NCBI GenBank assembly: GCA_016184115.1
Contig: JACPDH010000087.1
Location: forward strand, 1-64,000
Length of the DNA: 64,000 nt
DNA from: Acidobacteriota bacterium
GTDB lineage: Bacteria; Acidobacteriota; Thermoanaerobaculia; Gp7-AA8
Direction of reading: 5' to 3'
Positions within the stretch are counted from its first letter, which is position 1. Every line of letters starts with the position of its first letter. A program made the position numbers and the translations under genes. Below are positions 45,679-55,500 of this stretch, piece after piece. The notes beneath the pieces are model-generated. The model saw only the letters and a list, made by a program, of their open reading frames with translations, was not told the origin of the DNA and searched no databases.

Positions 45679-45957
45679 CGCGGGGTGGAGGGAACGGACG
45701 ATGATCCGAGCCGCGGCGCGCACGATCTGAGTCGACAGCAACACCACGCTCGACGCGAAGGGCTACTGGCCCCGCACTGCGGGGCCGCATTCTGGATAGC
45801 CCCGCGCGTTAGCGCGGGGTGGAGGGAACGAACGATGATTCGCGCCGCGGCAGCGGCGCCGTCTGCGGCGTCGCGCGTCAGCGCGACGTGCCCTGGATTA
45901 CGCCCCTCGCGCCGCGGACGCGTCGCGCACGATCTGCGTCGACAGCAACCCCACGCT
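45633..45957. repeat. Two tandem REP-like hairpin repeats
   Basis: Copy 1 (about 45633-45752) and copy 2 (about 45768-45957) share, in order: GGCCCCGC-n-GCGGGGCC, GCATTCTGGATAGC, the hairpin CCGCGCG-TTAG-CGCGG followed by GGTGGAGGGAACG, ACGATGAT, and an end GCACGATCTG.GTCGACAGCA. Copy 2 has an extra middle of about 70 bases with more hairpins. The core hairpin recurs at 49.8 and 50.1 kb, and a related one at 16.4 kb. No gene is visible up to 46033. Confidence 0.65.
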
Positions 45958-46033
45958 CATCGCTCGAACTTCAACCTTCTTGCCTGAAGTCCATGCCATC
46001 GCGGCCCGAGGCGCAGTTAGGCGACCGCCGCGT

Positions 46034-46702
46034 TCACCTGCTCTTGGTCCTCCGGAACGGGAAGACCCACCACCCGAATGCCGGCACCTGGCGCGTCTGG
46101 AGCCACACCTTCCCCTCGCCGCGGAATCGACAGACGAATCCCTCGCCGGAGAAGAAGAGCGACTTGTACCCGCCGAGCTTCGTCACGTCGTACTGGAGTC
46201 CTTCGGTGAACGCGACGATGTAGCTCGTATCGACGATGTAGTTTCCCTTCACGTCGATCTCGATGATCCCGCCGTAGGTGTTGAACCAGAGGTCGCCTGT
46301 TCCCGAGCAGCGGATGAGAAAAAGCGACTCGCCTGAAAAGAAACCCTTCACCAGCCCCTGCCACTTCGACTCCACCTTGATGTCGCTCGACGAGGCGACG
46401 AAGCCGGAGCTCTGCAGATAGATGGTGGAGCTCTGGAGCGTGGTGTGCACCATGTCGCCAGGGGTGGCCGGTGCAATCCCGATCTCACCCGGTCCGCCTG
46501 CGGCGGTGAACTCGTTGATGAAGATCGATTCGCCGGTGAGCAGGCGGCCTAACCCGCCCCTCATCTTCGTCTTCATCTCCATGTTCGTCGACATCGTGGC
46601 CATGGCCGACGCTTCGACTTTCAGCGTCTTCCCGGCGGGCACCTTCACAGTGAGAAAACTGAAATCGGGCCGGCAGTCGATGGTGTGCTCGAACGCGCTC
46701 AT
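46034..46702 (-). CDS. AIM24/TIGR00266-family protein, copy 3
   Basis: A 222-residue beta-rich protein of the AIM24 family, with LKVEASAMATMSTNMEMKTK, GESIFINEFTA, PGDMVHTTLQSSTIYLQSSG, GESLFLIRCSGTGDLWFNTY and GNYIVDTSYIVAF. The function of bacterial members is unknown; the fold resembles a trimeric double-stranded barrel that may bind membranes or lipids. Start 46702 has AAAGGAAC; the longer frame to 46720 does not. It is the last of three tandem copies in the minus-strand operon. Confidence 0.82.
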   Translation of the reverse strand: MSAFEHTIDCRPDFSFLTVKVPAGKTLKVEASAMATMSTNMEMKTKMRGGLGRLLTGESIFINEFTAAGGPGEIGIAPATPGDMVHTTLQSSTIYLQSSGFVASSSDIKVESKWQGLVKGFFSGESLFLIRCSGTGDLWFNTYGGIIEIDVKGNYIVDTSYIVAFTEGLQYDVTKLGGYKSLFFSGEGFVCRFRGEGKVWLQTRQVPAFGWWVFPFRRTKSR

Positions 46703-46733
46703 GATCGTTCCTTTCTCCATGGCCTAACGGCGA

Positions 46734-47411
46734 TCAGCGGGGCTTGAGCATCGGACCGAGCAACCGCCCGAATCCTCGGGCGTTGTGCGACTGGCACCAC
46801 ACCGTCCCGCGGCCCGTGAACTTGCAGACGATCCCCTCGCCTCCGAGGATCGATTGCATCCAGCTCTTTCCCGCCTTCGTCGGCGTGAACGAGAGGGTTT
46901 CCTGAAACGCGACGATGTGTCCGGTGTCGACGATCGTCTCGCCCGCGACCTCTACCGGGTAGATCGCGCCGAACGAGCTGAGCAGGACCTTGCCGGTGCC
47001 CTTGAGGTGAACCCAGAACATCCGCTCGCCCGAGAGGAGCGTCTTCATTCCCTGCCAGCCAAGGTCGATCGTCACGCTCGGCTCGCATGCGACGAAGGAT
47101 CCTCCCTGCACGATCAGGCTCTCTCCCTTGAGGTCGTACTCGAGCATGTCGCCGGCAAGCGTTGCCGCCACCCACACCTCACCGCCGTTCGAGCCCGCGC
47201 TGAAGTGATTGAGGAAGAATGATTCGCCAGCCATCATGCGCCGGAGGCCTTTCATGAGGCCGCCGCCGCTTTTCTGCTGCGTGGTGGTCTTGATGGCGAC
47301 GTTTCCCGACATCGCGATCATCGCGCCACCTTCGGCGACGAAGCTCTCTCCGGGTCCGAGCAAAACCTTCGCCGCCGAGTTTCCAGGTCGATGGATCAGT
47401 TCGAGTCGCAT
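46734..47411 (-). CDS. AIM24/TIGR00266-family protein, copy 2
   Basis: A 225-residue paralogue in the middle of the triplet. Family landmarks are LLGPGESFVAEGGAMIAMSG, RRMMAGESFFLNHFSA, DMLEYDLKGESLIVQGGSFV and ERMFWVHLKGTGKVLLSSFG. A C-terminal segment is basic (RLLGPMLKPR). It lies 13 bases after copy 1 and 31 before copy 3. The three copies differ at many places, so the triplication is old. Confidence 0.83.
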   Translation of the reverse strand: MRLELIHRPGNSAAKVLLGPGESFVAEGGAMIAMSGNVAIKTTTQQKSGGGLMKGLRRMMAGESFFLNHFSAGSNGGEVWVAATLAGDMLEYDLKGESLIVQGGSFVACEPSVTIDLGWQGMKTLLSGERMFWVHLKGTGKVLLSSFGAIYPVEVAGETIVDTGHIVAFQETLSFTPTKAGKSWMQSILGGEGIVCKFTGRGTVWCQSHNARGFGRLLGPMLKPR

Positions 47412-47424
47412 CGAGAGTTTCCTT

Positions 47425-48096
47425 TCAGTGGATCTTTGGATTGAGCCAGCGCACGAGGCCGCTCAGACTGCGCGTCTGGATGACGATCTTTCCCTTCCCC
47501 TCGATCCTCATGACCAGCCCTTCTCCGCCGAACAGACTGGAGAGCAGCCCGCCGGCGAGTTGAAGGCGAAGGCGGAGCGAGGGATCGTAGGAGACGAGAT
47601 GCGCCGTGTCGACGATGTACTCCCCTTTGACCTCGCGCTCGAGGAGCCCGCCGTAGGCGCCGTACCATACCGTACCCGTCCCGCTCACGAGAAGGCGGAA
47701 GAGTCCCTCGCGCGCGATGAGCGAGCGCAACCCGGCGTATTGAAGCGAGACGTTGATCCCTGACGTCGAGGCAATGTATGCGCCGGGCTGCATGCCAATC
47801 GCTCCGCCGGTTAGGCGCACCTCCCGCATGTCGCCCGGCGTCCCCTGCGCCAGCGTGATGCGCTTCGGCGCCGAGGTGCGATTCGTGAAGACGCTCACGA
47901 AGAGCGACTCGCCTCCGAGGAACTTGCGAGCGAGTCCCTTGAAGAAGCCTCCGTTGAATTTCGCCTCGAGGTCGAGATCGGCAGCCATCGAAGCCATGGC
48001 ATCCGACTCCGCGACGATCGACTCGCCCGGAGCGAGCTCCACGTCGAGGTACGCAAATGAAGGGGAGCCGTGAATGGTCGTTTGCACGCGCTTCAT
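47425..48096 (-). CDS. AIM24/TIGR00266-family protein, copy 1
   Basis: A 223-residue paralogue with LDVELAPGESIVAESDAMAS, RKFLGGESLFVSVFTNRTSA, ARE-like GDMREVRLTGGAIGMQPG and GTVWYGAYGGLLEREVKGEY. Its ATG overlaps the M48 peptidase stop (ATGA), which couples the two. Likely a peripheral membrane or periplasm-facing protein, but no signal peptide is present. Confidence 0.83.
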   Translation of the reverse strand: MKRVQTTIHGSPSFAYLDVELAPGESIVAESDAMASMAADLDLEAKFNGGFFKGLARKFLGGESLFVSVFTNRTSAPKRITLAQGTPGDMREVRLTGGAIGMQPGAYIASTSGINVSLQYAGLRSLIAREGLFRLLVSGTGTVWYGAYGGLLEREVKGEYIVDTAHLVSYDPSLRLRLQLAGGLLSSLFGGEGLVMRIEGKGKIVIQTRSLSGLVRWLNPKIH

Positions 48097-49226
48097 CCTT
48101 TCCGCTGCTGTGCGCGGCGCACGGCAGCCTTGAGTGCATTCAGGTCGAGATCGAGCGGCCGGACGGCGCCTTTTTGCATCTTCCCGGTCTTCTTCTCGAG
48201 AGTCGCGATCCGCTCGTCGGTCGTCGGGTGAGTCGACAGCAGGGCGAGAGAGCCCGGAATCGATCCGCCCGCCCGGCGCTCCTCGTCGCGGAGAATCCGA
48301 AAGAAGCTGAGCATGCCGGAGGGATCGATCTCTGCCGCGACGAGCGAGCGTAAGCCCACCTCATCCGCCTCGCGCTCGAACTCGCGCGAGAAGGTCATCG
48401 TCATGAGGTGCGCGCCTCCATCGATCAACACCGCGCCGATTCCGGTGGCGTCGCCGAAGAACGTCTGCAGGATCGTGTACAGGCCGAGGCTCGAGATCAG
48501 TTGCCGAACCGAGTGCTGTCGCTCGACGTGTGCGATCTCATGTGCCATCACGCCGGCGATCTCGTCGGGCGACGACGCCTTGAGTACCAGTCCGCTGGTC
48601 AGCACGAGCCGTCCGCCCGGCAGGGCGAAGGCATTGATCGCTTCGTCGTCGGCAACCGCGAGCCGGTAATCGTAGCGGTCGTCGCCGGACGTCGCCGCCA
48701 ACCGCTGCGCGACGCTGTCCAACGGCGCGACGATCTCGCGATCGTCGAGTAGTCGCTGGGTGGCGATGACTTGCGCGTACGCAACGTCCCCGACGCGCTG
48801 CTCGAGCTCCGGCGGGAGCCTGCGCGCGATTGCGGCCACGAGTGGATCCTTCAGCGCGAAGAGTCCGCCGATCAGTGCTGCGACGACGGCCGCGGCGATG
48901 GCGAGTCGCGCCCACGCGAACGCTCGCCCTTTCTGAATCGCGGCGATGTCCGCGGCCATCCCCGCGTCGGCCCGCAGGTCGCCGTTGGCGAGAATCGCCG
49001 TGTCGGTCGAGTAGATCGACCAGTCGGGCGCGTCGGGGTGAGAGAAGAAGAAGAGCCGGTCACTCGCGCCGCCGGCGGTGAGCTTCAGCTTCGCCAATGG
49101 CAGTTCCATCGCGGGCGAGCCGTCGGATGGCTCGAAGCGGAGCCGCGAAGGACCGATGTCGATCGTTCCGGTCATCCTGCCGCCTTCGAAGCGAGGATGA
49201 AACGCGGCGCCCTCGTACGTGCTCAA
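48093..49226 (-). CDS. M48-family zinc metalloprotease, membrane-anchored
   Basis: A 377-residue protease. An N-terminal beta-like domain (EGAAFHPRFEGGRMTGTIDI, about 1-75) precedes one membrane span (LAIAAAVVAALIGGLFALKD) and the catalytic domain with the zinc motif MAHEIAHVERQH (HEIAH) and a third ligand in EREADEVGLRS, as in HtpX/Oma1/BepA-type M48 enzymes. The start is TTG 49226: an in-frame stop lies just upstream, and a TATAAT sits 8 bases before it. ATG 49175 is possible but would cut the N-terminal domain. It heads the operon with three AIM24 genes. Confidence 0.82.
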   Translation of the reverse strand: MSTYEGAAFHPRFEGGRMTGTIDIGPSRLRFEPSDGSPAMELPLAKLKLTAGGASDRLFFFSHPDAPDWSIYSTDTAILANGDLRADAGMAADIAAIQKGRAFAWARLAIAAAVVAALIGGLFALKDPLVAAIARRLPPELEQRVGDVAYAQVIATQRLLDDREIVAPLDSVAQRLAATSGDDRYDYRLAVADDEAINAFALPGGRLVLTSGLVLKASSPDEIAGVMAHEIAHVERQHSVRQLISSLGLYTILQTFFGDATGIGAVLIDGGAHLMTMTFSREFEREADEVGLRSLVAAEIDPSGMLSFFRILRDEERRAGGSIPGSLALLSTHPTTDERIATLEKKTGKMQKGAVRPLDLDLNALKAAVRRAQQRKG

Positions 49227-49234
49227 GACGATGG

Positions 49235-49240
49235 ATTATA
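49235..49240 (-). promoter_or_regulatory. -10 element before the M48 gene
   Basis: TATAAT on the minus strand lies 8 bases before the TTG start, so the transcript would be leaderless or nearly so. The -35 is poor. An in-frame TAA within the element rules out an upstream start. Confidence 0.4.
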
Positions 49241-49287
49241 CAGGGAGGGAAAGTGGACGAGGACTCTCGGGCGACGCGAAGCCTCGA

Positions 49288-49575
49288 CTACTCGTCTTTC
49301 GTCACCGTGAAGTACTCTTCGCCAGCGGAGGCGTTGACGCAGTTCGCGAGCTTCTCGATGTCCACACTCGGACCCTTGTGTCGGCTGCCCAGGCTCGAGT
49401 ACTTGTCCCAGCAGACATCGAAGTGCGTTTCGACGGCGGCCTTGCACTTTTCGTCCGTCTCGCAGAGGGTCTGCATTTCCTGTCGCACGTCTTTCTTGGC
49501 GGAATTGAGGTTGTAGGTTCGAACTCCGAAAAAAAGTCCCAGTGCGATCACTACGCCGAAGAGTTTGCGGGCCAT
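49288..49575 (-). CDS. Small exported protein with four cysteines
   Basis: A 95-residue protein with an N-terminal hydrophobic segment (LFGVVIALGLFFGVRTY) and a short helical domain with four Cys (TLCETDEKCKAAVETHFDVC, ANCVNASAGE), likely two disulfides. No family recognised. Start 49575 has GAGAGAG upstream; the longer frame to 49770 runs into repeat DNA. It precedes the M48 operon on the same strand. Confidence 0.65.
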   Translation of the reverse strand: MARKLFGVVIALGLFFGVRTYNLNSAKKDVRQEMQTLCETDEKCKAAVETHFDVCWDKYSSLGSRHKGPSVDIEKLANCVNASAGEEYFTVTKDE

Positions 49576-49710
49576 ATCGACTCTCTCGCTTTCCAACCGT
49601 CCGATTTTTGCGGCGGACTCTACCACACCATGGAGCCTTGACACGGTGACGGGGGACGCGAGCGAAGGGGAGCGAAGGGTCAAAGCTTCTTTCTTCCGAC
49701 CACAAGGAGA

Positions 49711-50240
49711 AAACAGAAGCTGACCCCCCGCGCGCAACGCAGAAAATAGGAGATCTGACCCCGAGCCCACCTTCGCCGCGGAAGCGGCGACCTCTGGCTA
49801 GCCCCGCGCGTTAGCGCGGGGTCCGCGACGGACGAACGATGAAGCGCCGCGGCAGCGGCGCCGTCTGCTTGCGCCGTGCGTCAGCGCGGCGCCTTCGACC
49901 AGAAGGCTCCAGGCCGGTTCGCGGGGAACACCCGCGATCATCCGCATCAAACAGAAAAGAGAAGACCTGACCTCGCAGGCACCCCCGGCTCGATTGCGGA
50001 CTTCAGGCACCGCCAGACTACGGTTTCGAGGTCTGACCCCCGATACAGAACATTGAAGATCTGACCCCGTCGCCTACACCGTCTTCTTCGCCGCGGAAGC
50101 GGCGACCTCTGGCTAGCCCCGCGCGTCAGCGCGGGGTCCGCGACGGACGAACGATCAAGCGCCGCGGCAGCGGCGCCGTCTGCTTGCGCCGTGCGTCAGC
50201 GCGGCGCCTTCGACGCGGAGAAAACAGAAGCACCGACCCC
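49711..50240. repeat. Gene-free region with two 129-base modules and six short TGACCCC repeats
   Basis: Between 49576 and 50375 I see no gene. Two 129-base modules (49771-49899 and 50086-50214) differ at only two positions by eye. Each has CCGCGGAAGCGG, the CCCCGCGCG-TTAG/TCAG-CGCGGGG hairpin, GCCGCGGCAGCGGC and GCGCCGTGCGTCAGCGCGGC. Around and between them are six copies of a short element ending CTGACCCC or close to it (near 49721, 49755, 49967, 50033, 50061, 50233), usually after AAACAGAAG or GAAGATC/T. This resembles REP clusters. Confidence 0.7.
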
Positions 50241-50375
50241 GTGGTAACCCCGCGTTTCGCGTTGCCAACCTCCTGAGCGGCGCGGTGCCTCGAGCGTTCG
50301 GTGACCGGACCCGTCGACAACGACTGATCGAAGGCATAAGCTGGCTCCGTACGGTCCTTGAAGAAGGAGGCCGAG

Positions 50376-52505
50376 ATGCTCGCACCGCACGTTCGGGGCG
50401 CAATCCTCTCTCTCTTCGTGATCACCGCGATTCCGGTCCTCGAGGCTCACGCTGGTGGTGAGGCGCAGCCGATACGGCGCATCCCTGTCGGCGCTGTGAT
50501 TCGATCGACACCTGAGACAGGAGGGCGAATCGTAGCGCGCGAGGCCGCGATCGCGACAGTCGAAGCGACGTGCGGCGAGGTCGAGCCGAACGAACAACCT
50601 TCTCAGGCGAGCCCGGCATCAGTGCCCGGAGAGTGCAGCGGCAATGTGTCTGCGAATGACGCGAGCTCGATCGAGATCGACTACGGCAGCTTCAACGATG
50701 GTTTGGAAGACCTGTTCGTACTCAACCTCGCAGGGCCGGCACAACTCAAGATCGAGCTGACCTACTCGAGCCCCAGCGCCGACCTCGACCTCTTTCTCTT
50801 CACGGTGAGCGGCAACACGATTCACTTCATCGACGGCTCGGCGACCGACGGCTCCGGAAAGCCGGAGATGATCTCCCTTCCGGTTGCGGAGCCTCCAGGC
50901 ACGTACTACATCGGAGTCTCGTCGTTCTCCGGCTCGTCGCCGTACACGCTGAAGATTTCGGCGCCAGGATACTCGGACAGTTGTACTCCCACCGCGACGT
51001 CCGTTTGTTTGAACAACGGCCGGTTTCGTGTCACGGCCGACTGGCAGACGAGCGATGGCCAGTCCGGCAGCGGCCGCGCCGTGTTGCTCACGCACGAGAC
51101 AGCCTACTTCTGGTTCTTCAGCGAGACGAACGTGGAGGTCGTCGTCAAACTGCTCGACGCGTGCGGATACAACGGCTATTTCTGGGTCTTCTCCGCCGGG
51201 TTGACGAACGTGCGTGTCGTGCTCACGGTCACCGACACGCTGACCGGTGCGACGAAGAGCTACACCAACCCACTCGGAACGAACTACGCGATTCCACCCG
51301 ACGTCACCGCCTTTTCCACATGCAACCCCGGCTGTTCGGTCAGCGTCTCGCCGACGAGCCAGCAATTCAGTGCGTCGGGAGGTACGGGGAGCCTGACCGT
51401 CACGGCCGGCAACGGCTGTCCATGGAACGCGACGAGCAATTCATCGTGGCTGACGATCAACTCGGGATCGTCCGGCAGCGGGAACGGCTCGGTCGGCTAC
51501 ACGGTTGCCGCGAACGCGACGACGAGCCAGCGGACCGGAACGATCACCGTGGGCACCTCTACAGCGACGATCACGCAGGCTGCCGGTTCGAGCGCGTGTA
51601 CGTATACCGTCACTCCCACGTCGCAGCAGGTCGGAGCGGCGGCAGGTTCAGGCGGTGTGACGGTCACGGCGCAGAGCGGCTGCAGCTGGAACGCCGCGAG
51701 CAACGTATCGTGGCTCACGATCACGTCAGGCGCCTCGGGCAGCGGCAACGGCAACGTCGGATACTCTCACGCGGAAAACACGGGAACGTCGTCACGCAGC
51801 GGAACGATGACGATCGCCGGAAAGACGGTGACGATCACGCAGCTCGGTGCTCAGCCTAACTGCACGTTCGCCGTCCCGCTGACGTCGAAGTCGTTTACCT
51901 GGTGTGGTGGCGACGCGAGCACCACGGTCACGACGCAATCCGACTGCTCGTGGACGTCGAAGAGCAACGCACCTTGGATCACGGAAGTGATCCTGTCGGA
52001 CAAGGGAACCGGTTCCGCGTCGTTCTCCGTCGCGGCGAACACTTCCGGGAGCTCGCGCCAGGGTACGGTCACGATCGCGGGGCAGACCGTCACTGTGACT
52101 CAGGCGGCGCAGAGTGGTGGAGGTTCCCACGACGGCCTCTGGTCAGGCATGACCGACGGCAATCGCCCGGTCGAAGCCTGCGTGGCGAGCGATCAGCTTC
52201 AAATGCTGCGGATCACGGTGCGACTGACGCTTCCGGGCCTGGGGTCGTCGTGCACGACGAAGATCGTCAGGCTCAACTCGCCGGTATCGCTCAGCGGGAA
52301 CGACTATGCCGCCGGGGTGAGCGCCTATCCGGAGATCTCCAACGTCTTCACGACAGTGAACGGCTCATTCCCGTCGGCGACGACGATGTCCGGATCATGG
52401 GGATCGTTCTCGGATGCCTGGTACATCTTCTGCGGATCGTCGATTGCATTCGGCACGGGAGGAACGACGCTCGCAGCTGGGAGCTTCACGGCGACGAAGC
52501 AATGA
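50376..52505 (+). CDS. Secreted protein with PPC-like and three BACON-like domains
   Basis: A 709-residue secreted protein. After the signal peptide come a PPC-type beta-sandwich (LEDLFVLNLAGPAQLKIELT, SADLDLFLFTV, GTYYIGVSSFSG; about 90-195), a jelly-roll-like stretch, and three tandem BACON-type repeats of about 85 residues. Each has CxxxVxPTSQ, a conserved Cys, then SWLTI or equivalent, GSGNG.VGY and GT.T.....TITQ. The C-terminal 130 residues are unassigned. Such proteins bind glycans or mucin in Bacteroidetes; here it may be surface adhesion. Start 50376 has GGAGG at 5 bases. Confidence 0.8.
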   Translation: MLAPHVRGAILSLFVITAIPVLEAHAGGEAQPIRRIPVGAVIRSTPETGGRIVAREAAIATVEATCGEVEPNEQPSQASPASVPGECSGNVSANDASSIEIDYGSFNDGLEDLFVLNLAGPAQLKIELTYSSPSADLDLFLFTVSGNTIHFIDGSATDGSGKPEMISLPVAEPPGTYYIGVSSFSGSSPYTLKISAPGYSDSCTPTATSVCLNNGRFRVTADWQTSDGQSGSGRAVLLTHETAYFWFFSETNVEVVVKLLDACGYNGYFWVFSAGLTNVRVVLTVTDTLTGATKSYTNPLGTNYAIPPDVTAFSTCNPGCSVSVSPTSQQFSASGGTGSLTVTAGNGCPWNATSNSSWLTINSGSSGSGNGSVGYTVAANATTSQRTGTITVGTSTATITQAAGSSACTYTVTPTSQQVGAAAGSGGVTVTAQSGCSWNAASNVSWLTITSGASGSGNGNVGYSHAENTGTSSRSGTMTIAGKTVTITQLGAQPNCTFAVPLTSKSFTWCGGDASTTVTTQSDCSWTSKSNAPWITEVILSDKGTGSASFSVAANTSGSSRQGTVTIAGQTVTVTQAAQSGGGSHDGLWSGMTDGNRPVEACVASDQLQMLRITVRLTLPGLGSSCTTKIVRLNSPVSLSGNDYAAGVSAYPEISNVFTTVNGSFPSATTMSGSWGSFSDAWYIFCGSSIAFGTGGTTLAAGSFTATKQ

Positions 52506-52515
52506 TTCACTCCGC

Positions 52516-55500
52516 CTAATTCCGCCTGACGGGACGCCTGCGGCCTGGCACGGTCGGCTGGAGTGAGACGCGCTGCACTCCCGTGACCGCGGAATTGCCG
52601 GCGGGTTGGAACGAGCGGATGCTTGCCTCGCCCGTCTTGTTGTCGACGGTCAGAAGCGTTGCGACGACGAGACCGCCCGTCCCCACCGGGGTGACGACGC
52701 ACTGCACGTTCACCCGGTCCTTGTTCCGATCGGTCGCTTCGAGTCCGAGGGCGCTGAAGATGCTGTCGAGAGAGATCTGTCCCCTCGCGGGCAGCATGAT
52801 GTCATTGCTCGCGATCGGATGCGTGCGGTTGCCCGCCTCGTAGAGTCTCACGCGGACCGTTGCCGCCCTGCCGGAGAGCTCGTCGAGGATGAGCGTCGAT
52901 CGGGATCCACGAGTCGAATCGGTCGATTGTTCCAGTCCGTCGACGAAGAGAGGTTTTGCGGTACTCGAGCCGCTGATCGCCTCGGAGTCGAGCGAGGCGA
53001 CGGGGATCGCGTCGCCTGAGGCTCCGCCCGGCAACTCGGCGACGATGCGCGCCCAGATGCGGCCGCGTCCGGTGACCGACACGAGCACGAATCCGCGCGC
53101 TGTCGCGCCGGGAGCGATCCCGAAAAGTTGCTCCGCGGCGCTCGTGTAGTCGCGTGCCGTTCCTTGCGTCAGGTCGACTATTGCTTCGTGCGACGTATTG
53201 CTCACGCTGTCGCGGAAGGTGAGGGAAAAGCTTGCGGTGGAGTCACGAGGTGCCGCAAGCGTGAGTACCGTCCTCCACGTCTGAGGAATCCCCGGAGCAA
53301 CGGCGACTCCGTTGACGAGGTAGGGGACGACGAGCGACTCAACGGCCGATGCGCCGGAAGACGCCGCCGACTGGGTCCTGGTCACGGACGAGAAGTCGTA
53401 ATCGCGAGCGAGCCTGCTCGCGGCGGGCCCAGCAACGGCGAGCCGGCTGACGAGCATCGCGCCACTCTCGTTTGCGGTGCTTCTCACGAGCGCAGTGGCG
53501 ACGACGGCGCCACCTCCTGCGATCGTCTCAATCTCGGCGCGCCCTCCCGTCATCGACTGAGCGCCTAATGCCTGTGCGACGCCCGCGATGTCCGATCTGC
53601 CGAAAGGTGGCACGGTCACGTTCCGCTCTCCTACTTTCGTCCCCTGCGCGTCGAAGAGAGTCACGCGAACCGAGGTCGCCTCGCGGCCCGTCGTTTCGGC
53701 GAGAGTCAGGTCGGTCGTCAACGCGCTCGACGCGATGATCCCAGCGAGGAAATGAGGCGAGCCGATGCGCGCGCCTTCTCCACTCATCGCGACGGGGACG
53801 ACGAAGCCGCGGCTCCCGCCTCCCTTTTCAATCGTCTCGACCGACGCGGCGACGACGAGCGTCGAGAGCCTTTCGGGGGCGGCACGGATCTCCAACTGTC
53901 CCGACAGAGGTGCGGAGACTCCGAGAACCTGGGCGAGGGGATCGGTGAGCGTGACGACGTCGTTCGGCGGGACGATCACGGTGGCGCGTTTCACCTTTGT
54001 TCCGTCGAATCCGTTGGTATCCGAGGGGGTGAACGTAATCTGCGCCTGTGTCGCCTCACCACTGACGTTGGTGATCCGGATGCGGGAGACGACTTTTCCC
54101 CCGGTTGGAAGCAGGCGCGTAGTGACCACCGGGACGATGTAACTCCGGTCGCCGGGCTCGGGGGCCGGACGTCCCGTCGTCGTCTCGAGTGCGCCGCTGT
54201 CCTGCACCAGGAGTCGGGCCGACTTTCCGTCGCGCGTCACGACGGTGAGGAACGTGTAACGGGGGAGAGCGGACCCGTTAGGCGCACGGGTTCGTTTCGT
54301 GTAGAGCCGCAGCGGCCTGAAACTTCCTGCGGGAATCGGACTCGCATTCCAGCCCGCCTCCGGAAGAAGCCACATTTCGGGTGCCACGAAGCCGGTGAGG
54401 TCCATCGCCTGGCTGCCTGGGTTGAGGATGTCGACACTCAGGGCAGGACGATCGGAGTCGTCTCCTGCCTTCGCGGGGAAGACGGCGTAGTCGGACTCGA
54501 TCCCACCGACGAGGAATGCGGGTGTCGCTCCCGTCCCCGGGCCGACGCGGAGGCTCACCCATGCCATCGGGGTGACTGCGAACGGCTCTCCGGGCGTGGC
54601 GAGCGTCAGGAGTCCCTGGTAGCTGCCAGGTGCCGTGTTAGGTGGACCCGAGAAACGAAGCTCGAGCGTCTTCGGCTGGCCGGGCTGAAGGGTGAAGAAC
54701 GAAGCGTCACCGCCCAGCGGGTCGATGACCTGGAAGAAGGGGACGGAGCTGATCTCCTGTCTCCCCACGAATACAGGCACGGCGGCGGGTCCGATGTTCT
54801 CGATCGTGAAGCTCGAACGGCTGTCTTCGAGCCGCTCGCCGATCGCAGCCATTACAGGGGTGGGCGGGACGCTGAAGACGACGTTGGGCCGGCCCGCGAC
54901 GGCGTTTACGCTGCGCGACGAAGACCATGCGGACATTCTCGATCCGTCACAACCGGCGACAGCCCGAACGCGGTGATGGAAGCTCCCGATCGAGGGAGGG
55001 ATGAACGACGCGGCCGTCGACGTCGTTTGCTGCCGATCGATGATGCTCTCGAACGAGGAGTCGCTCGCACGCTCGATGATGTAGCTTCCCGCCGGGTCGA
55101 GCTCTTCGACATCGGCCCAGGCAATGGCGTAGACCTGGCCGAGCGCGATGTCGCTGCGCGGCGCGAAGACGATCGAAGTCGCGGGCGGTGCCGCGCAGCT
55201 CCGCCCCGTCGTGAACGAGAAGACCGAGCTCGCGGAACTGGCGGCCGCGTTGCAACCCGAGCGCGCGACGATTCTCCAGAAGTATGTCGTGTTTGGCAGG
55301 AGGTGCGGAATGTCGAGCTTGTCGCCGATCGTACCGCTGGCGATGAGCGACGGAGGATTCTCCTTTCCGAGCTGGAGCTCGTAGCTTGCGGCACCGGAGG
55401 CGGGCACCCACTCGAAGGTCGGATTCTCGGAAACCTCGGATGCTCCGTTAGGCGGCTGCTCGAGCGAGACTGCGCCGACCGCTCCGCAGGCGCCGTCCAC

